A DNA stretch of 64,000 nucleotides from Platanthera guangdongensis. Its lineage: Eukaryota > Streptophyta > Magnoliopsida > Asparagales > Orchidaceae. The stretch lies in contig CM077149.1 of NCBI GenBank assembly GCA_039583875.1, forward strand, positions 155,772,249-155,836,248. The letters run 5' to 3'. The notes under the pieces are model-generated. The model saw nothing but the letters and a program-made list of their open reading frames with translations. It did not search any database and was not told where the DNA came from. The position numbers were made by a program, and so were the translations under genes. Within the stretch, counting starts at the first letter, position 1. Each line of letters begins with the position of its first letter. This document shows positions 20,458-32,100 of the stretch, piece by piece.

Positions 20458-21454
20458 TAAGACGCCCAAAAAAATCTATAAAAAGGTGTGGAGACTTTCA
20501 TTTTTGAGGGCAGAAAAAAAGGAGAAGACAATGCTCTAAAATTTTTTGCCAAAGACTTGGCTCTTCGTTTGCTCTACTGATCAACAAGTGCTCCACCAAC
20601 GACAACTCTGCTCCACAAACTGCTCCAGCGAGCGTAGTTCAAGACTTGGCTGTTTCTCAAAAAACTTGTAAAGAAGTGATGACCTTCCGAAAAACTTACA
20701 ACTCCTATAACCAGCAGATACTACTAGTGGATTTTGTGAATTGAGCCGGTTTTTCCCCAATAAATGCTGTTAATTCTTTTTTTTTTGGCTGTTTGCGCAT
20801 GAGCTAACTCCGATATATGCTCGGGGCACTGCAAACGGGAGGGAGAAAGGGAGAGAACTTGCGGAGATGGCCGGTTAACACGAATCAACTGGGACGACCT
20901 CTTCTACCTGGAAGACGGAGGACTGACAAACAGGAGGGAGAAAAGGAGAGAACTTGCGGCCGTTGAATGTGACTTCTCTGGAAAGGAATCCAGAACATAT
21001 GCAACCCCAAGCATGAAGAGACAAGTGACGACATCAGGAACTTTAGCTTCGAGTGAAGGAGGAAGAGGCGCCGACATCAAGTGGAGTGTGGCGCTGGTGC
21101 GTCCAGTGGATCTAAAATGTCGGTGGTTGACGTATTCTCCTGGAGCTGGATTTCATGCGTTGAGAGATGTGGAAGCAGGCGAGCATCGCATCGACTGGAT
21201 CAGCTGGCTAGGCATTAGAGGAGCACCAACCACCTCACATTATAATATTATATATTGCAATATCAATTGCTAAATAAATACTAACTAAAAAAGAGAGTAA
21301 AACCAGGCTTAAATAAATAATCACGGCATCTCCTTTCATGAATTTGATTCCCCCGCTCGAAAATGGCTTCCATCACTCGGTTCTCCAATGAATAGAATTG
21401 TCATGGTAAAGTGGAAAACTCGTGCATTTCACTGCCATTTTTTTTGCTGATAAG
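20458..21454. other. interval without recognisable gene
   Basis: A TATA-like box (TCTATAAAAAGG) lies near 20475. A duplicated phrase (GGGAGAAAGGGAGAGAACTTGCGG and its variant) occurs near 20840 and 20935. This may be a decayed LTR leader, but no coding motif supports that. The copia element at 21460 was inserted at the right edge. Confidence 0.5.
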
Positions 21455-21459
21455 CTTCG

Positions 21460-21636
21460 TGTTAGAGTGCTCGAAGCATCCGCGTGACCATCTAGTTTGG
21501 AATGGCCTACCCGTTGCCCCCAGCGGGGTATTTATAGGCGAAACCCTAAATCCCCGACTACGGGTTTGGATTCCTATCGGATCCTAACCAACCCGTTAAG
21601 TAGCCCATTAAACACTAATATCAATATACCTCAACA
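21460..21636 (-). repeat. copia 3' LTR (177 bp)
   Basis: Bounded by TGTTAGAGTG and CCTCAACA on the plus strand. It has a TATTTATAGG promoter-like box on the plus strand, with its complement CCTATAAATA on the element's strand. Confidence 0.93.
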
Positions 21637-22442
21637 ATCTCCTCCTATATTGTATATAAGTGTTAGCATAAAAAATGGCTACTTATCCAAAAGTTAATAA
21701 TGACCAAAACAAACAAGAGTTTTTCCAGAAATACAAATATGAGTTTTAGATGACAAAATACTAAACTCAAACCAAATGTTCCAAACATGAAAAAGCAATA
21801 AACTGGAAATCTCAAACCGATAATTGATCTAAGCGAAAAGCAGATCATCATCATCTGGGTCAAAATCAACTGTCTCTCCTCCAATCTCCACTTTCCCTGC
21901 AAACAATTACAGCAAGAATGTCATGAGACAAATCTCTATGAATTCAAACATTTGCAGAAATAAAGTGATTAGTTCTAACAGCGGGTGAACTTAATACTCT
22001 AACTGGGAGGAAAGAATCCCAAAAAACAGCATCTCTATCTAACTTACACAAAATTAGATTAATTGATTTCATAGAATCAAACCATGTTCCTTCGATTATT
22101 AAGATTATTATTAACGTTCCACAATTGTGTTATATCATCAAGTTTGGAATGATACAACAAGCTGTGACTATTATATCATCAAGTTTGGAATGATATAACT
22201 AATAATCATAATATCAGGACACATATCAGCAACCTCAGTACTCCTTTTTGGAATGATACCCAATTCAGCCTTTGGCAAAGAATAGTTACGTAAGTCATCA
22301 AGTTTGGAATGACTGGCAACTATCTCACCTCTAGCTTTCATCAGATAGCATCTGAAATACTTTAGTGTGCTCAACGTAGACGCTTGAATGTAAGCAGACA
22401 ACGGTTCTTAAATTTAAAACATAAGCTAGGTATTAAGTCCTC
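21637..22442 (-). other. 3' untranslated part of the copia element
   Basis: There is no coding here. The phrase ATCATCAAGTTTGGAATGA occurs at about 22134, 22174 and (one mismatch) 22294, and a shorter form (CTAGTTTGGAATGG) lies in the LTR near 21492. Confidence 0.7.
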
Positions 22443-23392
22443 CTAAATGGACGTTAATCCCATATCCCCCGATGTTTTAGATGTGAGAACCTTACATAAG
22501 CCCTTAGTAAGGACATCTGCTACATTATCTTTTGATCTCACGTCCAATAGGGAGATTATCCCCTGACTGGTGAGATAGGTCAACCAGGCCTGTTTCATCC
22601 TAAGTTGCCTTCGCTTGCCATTGAACAACGTATTTGTAGCAATGGTCTTTGTGGCCTGATTGTCACAATAAATCGAAATAGAGTGCATTTTCAAACTCGT
22701 CATTGGAATGTCCAATATCAGATCTCTATCCACTCTGCTTCTTCTCCAGCTGAAGCGAGAGCATAGAGTTCCGATTCCATAGAGGATAGTGCAATGCACG
22801 TTTGCCTCTTAGACTTCCAAGCTACTGCTGCTCCTCCTAGTGTAAACACAAAGCCACTAGTGGATCGACAATCAGCTATTTCCGAGCACCAAGATGCGTC
22901 GGAGTACCCTTCAAGCACTGGAGGATGCCCACTGTAACATAAAGCATACTTCTCAGTATACTTTAAGTATCTCATTAGCCTGTCTAAGGCGTCCCAGTGG
23001 TCCTTCCCAGGGTTACTGGTGAATCTACTTAACATGCCGACCGTAAAGGCTATGTCAGGTCTAGTGCAGGTAGTAGCGTACATGAGACTTCCTATGAGTT
23101 TGGAATAATCCAACTGTCTGATAGCTGAACCTTCATTCGGTTTCAGTCTACTGTTATAATCGTATGGAGTCTCAGCCTTTTTGCTCTTATCATAACCCCA
23201 CTTTTCCAGTAGATTCCTAATGTAGTGACTCTGACTCAGGGTAATACCCTTTTTTGTGAAGTTCACTTCCATTCCTAGGATGGTTTTCACCTCACCTAGG
23301 TCTTTCATGCTAAATTGTGCCGTCAAGGCAACTTTCACGTCTTTCACCTCAGACTGATCAGTGCCCAGAATTAGCATGTCATCAACGTACAA
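22443..23392 (-). pseudogene. copia RT C-terminal part and RNase H, frameshifted
   Basis: Frame 23392-22718 starts with the RT catalytic strand [10 protein letters not shown] and continues with [34 protein letters not shown] and the RNase H start [18 protein letters not shown]. It changes frame near 22735, after the residues AEEAEWI. Frame 22799-22443 then carries the rest of RNase H (ISIYCDNQATKTIA and KDNVADVLTKGL). All expected motifs are there but not in one frame. Confidence 0.88.
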
Positions 23393-23403
23393 GCATATGA
23401 TGG

Positions 23404-24363
23404 CTACTTTATTTGCACTTGTTCTAACGTACAGACATTTATCTGATAGGCGGATTTGAAACCCAAGCCTTTTACACAGGTGTCAAATTTTTCATGCCAC
23501 ATTTTGGGTGCTTGTTTCAATCCGTATAGTGACTTAATCAACTTACAGACCTTATTTTCTAGACCTTCTATGACGAACCCTTCAGGCTGATGCATGTAGA
23601 TCTCCTCAGTCAGATCTCCATTCAGAAATGCAGTCTTGACATCCATCTGATGAACAGTGAAATGTTCAATAGATGCTAGTGCGAGAAGAATCCTAATAGT
23701 CGCATAGTGACATACAGGTGAGTATATATCAAAGTAGTCTACACCACTCACTTGAGTGAAGCCTTTGGCAACTAGACGTGCTTTGTATTTTGCGATACTC
23801 CCATCAGGATTAAGCTTCTTTCTCAGAACCCACTTATTGCCAATGGTTTTAGCCCCTTTGGGCAGATCAACCAAAGTCCATGTGTTGTTCTGCATGAGAG
23901 AGTTCATCTCTTCGTCTATGGCTTCTTTCCATAATAGAGAGTCTCTAGATCGCATCGCTTCCTTATAAGTGGATGGATCAGCTTCAACGTGGTAAGTCAC
24001 GAAGTCTGTACCGAAGCTTTTAGGCATTTTCTCTCTACTAGATAGCCGTCTGGTATCTAAACCACTCGTGTCTACAGGCTCAGTGTCAGAGTTACGTTGT
24101 CCTGGCTCAACTAAAGGCTCAGTACTAGTGGCTGGCAGACCTGGCAGTGTCAGGTTCTTGTCCTTAAGGAACCTATCCTCAAAGAAGACAGCGTCTCTGG
24201 ATTCTATTACAGTGTTAGTGGAGAGATCCAGAAACCTGTCCGCAGCACTATCATCTGCACATCCTAGGTAGACGCAGGTATTAGTCCTAGGTCCAATCTT
24301 TGCTCTTCTAGAGTCTGGTATCCTAACATAAGCGATACAGCCCCCAGGTCTTAAGATTGTCAA
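23404..24363 (-). pseudogene. copia integrase C-terminus and RT N-terminal part, frameshifted
   Basis: This 319-codon frame holds the integrase tail (RIPDSRRAKIG and CVYLGCADD) and the RT palm/fingers: WKEAIDEEMNSL, NKWVLRKKLNPDGS, YKARLVAKGFTQ, VHQMDVKTAFLNGDL and the YMHQPEGF motif, then KSLYGLKQAPKMWHEK. It leaves frame before the YVDD motif at about 23430. It overlaps the integrase core frame to its right through a one-base shift in a C5 run (24341-24345). Confidence 0.9.
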
Positions 24364-24856
24364 ATCTAGGAGGCCTCTTAAACCAAAGCTCGTAGGGTGT
24401 CTTAGTCAACTTTGCATGGGGAACTTTATTAAGAATATGATTTGACGTGAGGACGGCTTCACCCCAATAGGCCGCAGGCATGCCAGCAGTCAACAGCATG
24501 GAGTTCAACATTTCTGTTAAAGTCCTATTTTTCCTTTCAGCGATGCCGTTGGATTGTGGGGAATATGGAGCGGTGGTTTCAGGGATTATGCCATTACTGG
24601 CAAGGAAATCTCTGAACTCCCCCGAGACGTATTCTCCTCCTCTATCACTTCTTAGCCTTTTTATTTTCATGTCAAGTTGATTTTCAACCCTATTTTTGAA
24701 AATACGGAATTTTTCAAATGCTTCATCTTTGGTTTTAAGAAGGTAAATGTGACTGAATCTAGAGTAGTCGTCGATAAAGGTTATCAGATACTTCCGACCG
24801 CCTCGAGTGACAAAACTTTTGTAGTCACAAATATCGGAATGTATTAACTCTAGCAA
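24323..24856 (-). pseudogene. copia integrase catalytic core
   Basis: The frame shows HSDICDYKSF (first Asp), FIDDYSRFSHIYLL, RSDRGGEYVSGEF (second Asp) and YSPQSNGIAERKNRTL (Glu), followed by YWGEAVLTSNHILNKVP and TPYELWF. The core is complete. Its frame ends just after NLKTWG because of an apparent extra base in the homopolymer at 24341-24345. The zinc-binding region lies upstream in the same orientation (about 24870-25030). Confidence 0.9.
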
Positions 24857-25032
24857 TTGTGTGCTCCTAGAAACCTGACTAAAAGGTGTTCTAGTTATCT
24901 TAGTTTGAGCACAAATTTCACATTTTTCAAATTTGGTTTTTGTGTCGAGGGGTATGTTGTGAGTTCTAGCTAACAGGAGAAGTTTTCTGTAATTGACGTG
25001 TCCTAGTCTTGCATGTAAAGTCTTAGGATCTA

Positions 25033-25470
25033 TCAGATTAGAATTAACCTGATTACTACCTCGTGTGCTAGACTCAGCCTATACATCCCATTAACGACAT
25101 ATGCGCAACCAAAGTAATGTGAGTGAACCATAAGGGTTACCCGACCACCACTAATGTTAAAAGACATACCCGCATCGCACAACAGACTAATCGAGATTAA
25201 ATTAGCAGCTAATGTCGGTATAAATTTAACATTTTTCAAAGTAAGAGTTTTACCTGAGGAGAGAGTCAAGGTAGCATTGCCGACCTTCAGCACGTCAGCT
25301 ACAGCTCCATTTGCAACAGTGACAGTCTCTTGCACCTCTTGCGCATCCTCCAGAAGCTTTGGATTGTGGCAGACGTGGCAGGTAGCACCTGAATCGAGCC
25401 ACCACTCTGAACTGGCCGTCCCGTTACCGACCATGGCAACAAAGTCGGTAGGCGCAGTCTGATGAACCAT
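25033..25470 (-). pseudogene. copia aspartic protease
   Basis: The motif WWLDSGATCHVCHN shows the DSG active site. TLTLKNVKFIPTLAANLISISLLCDAG is the conserved downstream segment. The frame is open across the whole protease, but gag lies in other frames to its right. Confidence 0.88.
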
Positions 25471-25499
25471 GTTGGCTTGATTATTGGTTCTTGGTGTGC

Positions 25500-26304
25500 T
25501 GGATTCGCCCCGTTTGGGCTGACGGCACTCGGAAGCGCAGTGACCCCACTTATTGCAGTTGTAGCACTTGCCTTTGAATTTCTTCTTGATTTGTTTGCTG
25601 GTGGCAGCAACTGCGGGTGCACTGGTCGTGGGCGAGTCCTGCCAGGCTTAGGCTTCCGCTTAGGGTGCGTGATCATGTTAGCAGTGGAAGACTGCTTGCT
25701 GATCGTCTCTATAGCGTGCCTAGTCCGGTTCTCATCCTCAATGCAGATGAAGCGCTTGAGGTCTTTAAGACTCACCTGCGTCTTCTTCCGGTACATCTCT
25801 GTCTTGAAGGAATACCAGGCCGAGGGCAATTGAAAATGATTGCCCCTGCAACAAATCCATCTGGCAGAGGGATGTTTTCACTGTTGAGCTTGTCCACCAG
25901 ATTTTCAAACTCAGCAACCTGTGGCAGGATTTCCCTTTCCTCAGTGAAGGTGAATGCCATAAACTTGTCCACCAGGTGCGTCTTGGACATGTTCTCCTCC
26001 TCCTTGAACTGCTCCTCTAGGGCTTCCCAGATCTCCTTGGCTCTTTGCATCTTGCCGTACTCTCTGCAAGCCTGTTGGAGAGGCAATTCAGGATGTAGTC
26101 TCTGCAGAAATCCTCGTCGTTGACCCATTGATTTTCATCTTCGCTTCCTTGGAATTCTTCAAAGACAGTCTGCACTGTGTAGAAGATGTTCAGGTACTTC
26201 ATGCCGAACTGTGTGTTGCGCTTCCAGGCACTGAACTCGGCGTTGGAGAATTTCTCCAGCTTGATCATCGGCACGGGAGACGACAAATTGCTTGTTTTCG
26301 ACAT
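25500..26304 (-). pseudogene. copia gag with CCHC knuckle, at least two frameshifts
   Basis: The start MSKTSNLSSPVPMIKLEKFSNAEFSAWK at 26304 is a typical copia gag N-terminus. Homology passes to a second frame near 26080 (EYGKMQRAKEIWEALEEQF) and to a third near 25815. The zinc knuckle C-Y-N-C-N-K-W-G-H-C-A-S-E-C is readable at about 25568-25527 in yet another frame. The spread over several frames shows several indels. Confidence 0.85.
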
Positions 26305-27351
26305 TTTTGGGTTCCTACTAAAAGACTTGGAACGCCACTAGCAATGTAGAACAATAGCAGTAAAAACAGGAAAGAGATCACCTGAGCCGCGAAGACGATA
26401 AATTCTTCGGATCCAATCCAGTAAAAATTTTGCTCCTCTCCGACTGAAACACAACCGTCAAGGATTCAGCGTACTCCAGAACCCAAGAACTGTAAATCTC
26501 TTTGCGCAATCAGGAACAACAAATGCCTTTCCTGGTTGAGAAAGATGGCCGATCTTCACCAAAATTGAGAGTCCTGGTCGGCTTCCCAAGCAAAGAACTG
26601 AGAGAAGAACTCAGCCCGTGCCTAGATCCTCGCAAAACGCCAATTTGAGAAGATGTTGAACAGTAGATCCCTTTTACAGTCTTCAGCAATTACTGAAATA
26701 GTGGAGGCCAAATCTACCGGGAAAAAAAAAGTTCAATCCTGCTCCACAATCTTCCGTCTACAGGAACACAGACGAGCAACCATCAACAAAATCGCGAACG
26801 ACGGGATCAAAAGCGGCTGGACGAGGAGAAACGCGAGCAACCATCGACTGGACCAGCGACGGATTGCAACACAGAGGTCGTTTTCCCGATCTGGACCAGC
26901 GGCTGGACGAGGAGATTGCCGATCTTCTTCTTCAATGGGGCGGCGCACTCGTGAATCCCGAGCGATGCAGAAAAATCGCGAAGGGGGGAAAAAAATCTCG
27001 CAGCGGCGGCGAATCGCAAAAAACGGAAGCACCAAAGCAGCGTGAAATCCCGCTCTTCCGACGATCGACGACGGTTGATCCCGATCTAGAAATCCCGCGA
27101 ACGGGCTTTTCTTCCTCTTGATCGGCGGGTTCGATTTCGCCGTGGATCTTCGGAGGCGGCGGGATCTACACCTTCGATATCCTTCCCGATCGAGGAAGCG
27201 GCAGCGGATCCTTTTCACGATCGGCAACGACGATCCAGCAAAAAATCGCGAATGGCAGAGAGATCGCGATCGAAGGAGCGGCGGCTGTGTTCCGTGCGGG
27301 AGCGAGGATTCGTCACGGGGACGGGAGCGGGGCTAGGGTAAACTTCGAGAA
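26305..27351 (-). other. long copia leader between 5' LTR and gag
   Basis: About 1 kb separates the 5' LTR from gag. It is GC-rich and ATCGCGA/GATCGACG-rich near 26860-27330, with long but family-less ORFs on both strands. A primer site is expected beside 27351. The bases there (minus strand TTCTCGAAGTTTACCC) do not match the usual initiator-Met site. Confidence 0.6.
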
Positions 27352-27528
27352 TGTTAGAGTGCTCGAAGCATCCGCGTGACCATCTAGTTTGGAATGGCCT
27401 ACCCGTTGCCCCCAGCGGGGTATTTATAGGCGAAACCCTAAATCCCCGACTACGGGTTTGGATTCCTATCGGATCCTAACCAACCCGTTAAGTAGCCCAT
27501 TAAACACTAATATCAATATACCTCAACA
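27352..27528 (-). repeat. copia 5' LTR (177 bp)
   Basis: Same bounds and, by eye, the same sequence as the 3' LTR at 21460-21636. Confidence 0.93.
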
Positions 27529-27901
27529 CTTCGTACATAAACATTGACGATGTTCACCAGATAGGAAGCTTTTACAAGAAACAATATGAACATGAATGAA
27601 TCTCATATGACAAATTATTTGACTTATCATCTTTTTCAACATGTTAGCAGCATGCATATACTTAGGAATTTCAAATGCCTAGAAACACTGTCATTGAAAG
27701 ATTGACAACGAGTTTAAATATTTCATTCTGTCACAGCCAGGTTCTTACCCTATGATTTTCCTTTGCACCTGCTGCTGGCTGTTGCTCTTTGCTGTTCCTA
27801 CTTTGGGGAATCTCTGAGTGGCAGCTGCTTGCGACGTCCTGCTCAGCCTTCCCAGTGTCTTGGTCTGATCTATTCTCCTCTTTCTATTCGTTTTACACGA
27901 A
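27529..27901 (-). other. kinesin 3' flank / probable 3' UTR
   Basis: About 370 bp lies between the kinesin stop codon and the right LTR of the copia element. No other gene is seen. If the transcript ends here, the copia insertion at 27528 is immediately downstream or within the 3' UTR. Confidence 0.5.
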
Positions 27902-29192
27902 TCAACACTTTCTTTTCACCAACAGCCATGTTCCCTTCAACGTCCCCGGATTCCCGTTCAATTTGGCATTCTGAAGAGTTTCTTCTGCCTTAAGAAGTAT
28001 AGAACTGGGGACTTCCATTAGTTGGTTGATAGAATTCGAGCTTCTAAGGACCCTGGGATCGATTTCGCCATTAGACTTGTCCTTTGATAAGAACTTCCTT
28101 TCAGCAGAGTTCGCAATTCTCTCCATGCGAGCGGATTTTAACTCTTCTTTTCTTAGCTTTTTCCTCAAGATCCTTAACCTGGATATCACATCATAACAAT
28201 ATTAAATCAGCTATATTTTTTTTTAAAAAAATCTTCTGTAGGAGCAAAGTGCACTGTACCTTTTGTTCAAGGAGACATTCGAACTGATGTCTCTCTCTAA
28301 GCTTCATACTAAGATCCTGAACCTTCATGCCATAAAATAATTAAGTACATGTATTGCAAGAGCACAATTGACAAACTAAGCCATAATTACCTTTTGTTGA
28401 GCAATTAATTCTGAAAATTCATGCTCTTTAACCTTTGAATCGAGTTCCTTGATCTTTCGCTGAACAAGATTCTCAAAGTGATCTTGCTCTTTCAGTTTGT
28501 GTTCCAGCTCCTTTACCTATTGACAAATACTTTTTGATCAATATTGTCATCTTGAACAGCAAAAAAAAATGTTGGTTCTTGTAATTAGAACTACCTTCTC
28601 TGAAAGCTGCATATTTTGCCTCTCTGTAGAAAATTGTAACTCCCTTTTTGATTCAACTTGGGCTTCAAGCTCCTTATTCTTATAAGAGAAAATAATGAAG
28701 AGTGATGCTTCCATAAGTTCATCCACCAAAGATAAGGTTATAAATTATTAAAAAGTATATTAAGGTCATGCTCGGGGGAGGGGTGGGAGACGGTGACGGT
28801 TGTGAATGTAGTTATGAAAAATATGGATATTGCTTGGGCAGCCGCATGCATCAATGCTATTAAAAGAAACGATATTATAGTCATGTTGATAAACTGTTTA
28901 TCATTGCGTTTACTATTATAATTTCAAACCACCATAACACAAATGCCACAGCTATCTCAAAGAATGGATTTTACACTTCGAGGTAACATTCGACAAAAAG
29001 AACAAGGAAATGAGGGTCATAAGTTGACCCAAGTAGTCAGATAAGCCTAATGATGATGATATGTACCTTTTCTTGCAGTGTTTTACACATCTGTTCCTTC
29101 CCTCTTACTTTGCTCTCCAAGCTTTGGATGCTATCCTCAAGCTTCCGCAAAGACTCATCCTTAATTTTGCATTCCTGCCTTAGCTTATCGAT
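27902..29192 (-). other. kinesin exons 15-19: C-terminal coiled coil and tail
   Basis: Exons 15-18 are short, each a multiple of three (126, 84, 126 and 63 nt), and encode repeated heptad units ([35 protein letters not shown]). Such cassettes could be skipped without a frame change. Exon 19 continues as VKDLEEK and then leaves frame at a T5 run (28158-28162, A5 on the sense strand). The other frame gives [17 protein letters not shown] and runs to the stop at 27902, so one extra A is implied. Confidence 0.85.
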
Positions 29193-32100
29193 CTCCAAAA
29201 AAGATTGCAAAATGGATATTGGTAATACAAGAGAACTGGTGAATTAGATGAGAAAAATGCGGAAAAAAAACGACACCCAAACTCACTGTCATTTTCAACT
29301 TCATTAGCTCGCTTGTGTCGACTTGCTTTCTTGAAGGACCCAAATTTATTCCCCGAACTCTACTTGCGAAGTTCAATGAGCTTAGTGTCTCACTCAAGTC
29401 ATTTTCTGATGGACTTATTTGTACAAACATCAAAGCTTTCGCATCACCACCTGTAGAGTTTGAGGAGCCATAATAATTAAAATGAATTGATCTACAAAGA
29501 ATACTATTGATAATAGTTTCACACAAAGAACAAAGTCCGGTGCACTATATGTAGATCTCACATTGGATGTTTGGAATCTGACAAATATAAAATGCTCAAG
29601 TGAAATTGAATTACCTAAAGAATCTTGTAATAGATGCGTCAATTTTGAGTTCCTGAAATCATAAAAGTATAATAATAAGTTGAATGAACTTGCACAGAAA
29701 ATTTGTAACGGTTTTATTAGTTGTTGCAGTCAACCTATAGGGGATGTGACTGCTTTTACTTGCCAAGGCGGATATAACATCTCCTAGAGCTGAAAGAGAT
29801 CGATTTATGTTCTGAGCCTCTTTCAATCTCTCCCCTTGTGCATCAGTTTTCGCGAGCCTCTCACTGCCAGCCAAATCAACAAGCCAAAGTTTGCTTTGCG
29901 TGGATTCACCAGTCACCAAGTTCATAGCCCTCACCATTATACAAAGCATGCTGAAAATTCATTTTTTAAAAGAAAACATCAGGTAAAAATCAATATCATC
30001 ACTGAACAGAAACAAAATTTTTTAAAAAATATATCTGCGCACCAGTGAGATCTGCTGCTGAACTCATTGAGATTGGTTGATCCAACAACTCTTGCATTTC
30101 TTCCAACCTTCAGTACATTCCAAACCTCCTCAATGTTCTCAACTTTGGCCTCCACTATTCCTGGCACATGATGAAACCCTTCAACAGCCTGCTTTATCTC
30201 CAACCTTATCAGCAAATACAAAATCAAATCTTATTAGTGTAACTGTTTCAGCTTCCTTGAATATTGAACAACTAATATTTCAGGGTTGGAATTCCTACTT
30301 CTTCGATGAAGGAGATATTGCGAGCAAGTCCCGAATTTGCTCGTTATAGACCTCCAAAACACTGACAGAGATGTTATAGTCAAACATTTCCTTTCTCCCC
30401 CCTGCAATATTAAATAGCTCTTCCAAAGTTCTATAGTTGACTCCTCTTTCCTGCTCTGTTCCCTCCATCGTAAATGTTTTACCAGTTCCTGTCTGTCCGT
30501 ATGCAAATATGCATACATTATAACCATCCAATACCGAAATCACCAGTGGTGACGCATCCGCATACACATCAGCTGCTCATTATATAAGAAATAATTCAAT
30601 AAAAAATAAAAAAAATTAACCAAATTATCATCCTCATCTCTATCCTACCTATTTTGTTAAGTTAAACAACACTTACATTGATCATGTTTCAGAGTGTACA
30701 CCCTATCAAATTTGAAGATTTTCTTTGCTGATCCTCCAGTGAAGAGTCCGAGCTCACCATCCTTGGACGCCTCAAAATCTACAACAGTAGCGTATTCAGA
30801 TGAGATTTCTCCCCTATTCAGCGGGCGACACCTGCAGAATACTCTGATATTCCCTGCAAGAGAGCCAAAATAAACACCCAAGTTATATCAAAGAACAAAC
30901 AATCAAATATCAATGCAGCATAAAGAGCGGTGTCTGCCTTTTGTTTCCTGAAGCAAGTTGAACAAGTTTTTTCTCTTGCTCATCTCTTCAGCATACTTCG
31001 ATTTAAGATCAGTACATTGTACAACTGCATAGAAGAAGCAAATAGATGAGTCAAAAACTCTCTTTTCTACAGAAAAAACTCTCTCTTTTAACTCAAAAAT
31101 AGGGAAGAGTCCAAATGACCATTAGTATCCATAAGATAAAAATAGCTTCTAAAGTACCCAATGCTTGGACGGCTATGATCATCTTGTTAAAATCAGGGGC
31201 TGCATCAGCCCAGTCATGAGCTTCTAGGCATAATTGGAGGTGCTCTTGTTTCATAACCTAATACATTCAAATAAAAACATGTTAAAACTAAAGCTACTCA
31301 TGGGTAGAGCATAAATATTTCATGAGATCTACTGAATCCTCACCTTAACCTTCTCATCCAAACCAACCATAGTGGTGATCCACTTCTTCCGGCTGTGTTC
31401 ATACATTTGAGTAACATTTTTTAATTTGTCCATTTGTAATTCAACAGTAAGTTCTGACAACATAGAAGTCACCTCTTTTTATCAATTCAAACCATCAAAA
31501 CAGAAATCCAATCATGCATTAGCTTATTCTGTGTACCTAAATTTTCTGTTTGGAAAAGCTTATTATTAAATTCCATTTTTAGCTCCTCTAATTGGTCATT
31601 TGTAGTTTTCTGTGACATCCAAGCTTCATGGCATTCGTCAGACATCGCCTTACATTGGGCAGTCAGTTCTTGTATTTTCTTCTCATATTTTGCAAGAAAT
31701 TTTGCATTTTGACCTCTATTCTGCACCATAAAGAAACAAAAGAAAATAGTACAACCAACACAGATTATTTCTGCTGAATTAAACAAAAATCAAATTTCCA
31801 AGATTAACCAATCCAGACCTGAATAGAAGAAATTTCTTGGACACTGGCACAGTTATTGCATATTATAGGCTGTGAAGTCACTATAGTAGATGTAAGTAGC
31901 AAATATAGATAGTAATAGAAAACAAATCCACCAGTTATTGTAAAAAGAAAATGAGATTCAAAACATAAAAGTATGAGAGGAGTGTACCAGGTAGCTTTGG
32001 AGCTTTCCTAAAAGAAATACCAGAAACCATTGGAGTTCCACTTCTTCCCTCAAAACTTACAACAACCACACCATTGTCAGGAACAAAGACCCTAACATCA

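Larger units (their letters stand above)
21460..27528 (-). mobile_element. complete Ty1/copia retrotransposon, identical 177-bp LTRs, TSD CTTCG
   Basis: The left LTR (21460-21636) and right LTR (27352-27528) are both 177 bp and I found no difference between them. CTTCG flanks both ends (21455-21459 and 27529-27533). On the minus strand the order is 5' LTR, a leader of about 1 kb, gag, protease, integrase, RT and RNase H, then the 3' LTR preceded by the purine tract AGGAGGAGAT. Coding is broken by several frameshifts, despite the very recent insertion implied by the LTRs. It sits about 370 bp beyond the kinesin stop codon. Confidence 0.95.

Noticed and set aside
26653..27336. Arg-rich ORFs of up to 164 codons in the copia leader
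   Set aside because: High GC and CGATCG-rich sequence gives open frames on both strands. The position between LTR and gag argues for leader RNA.
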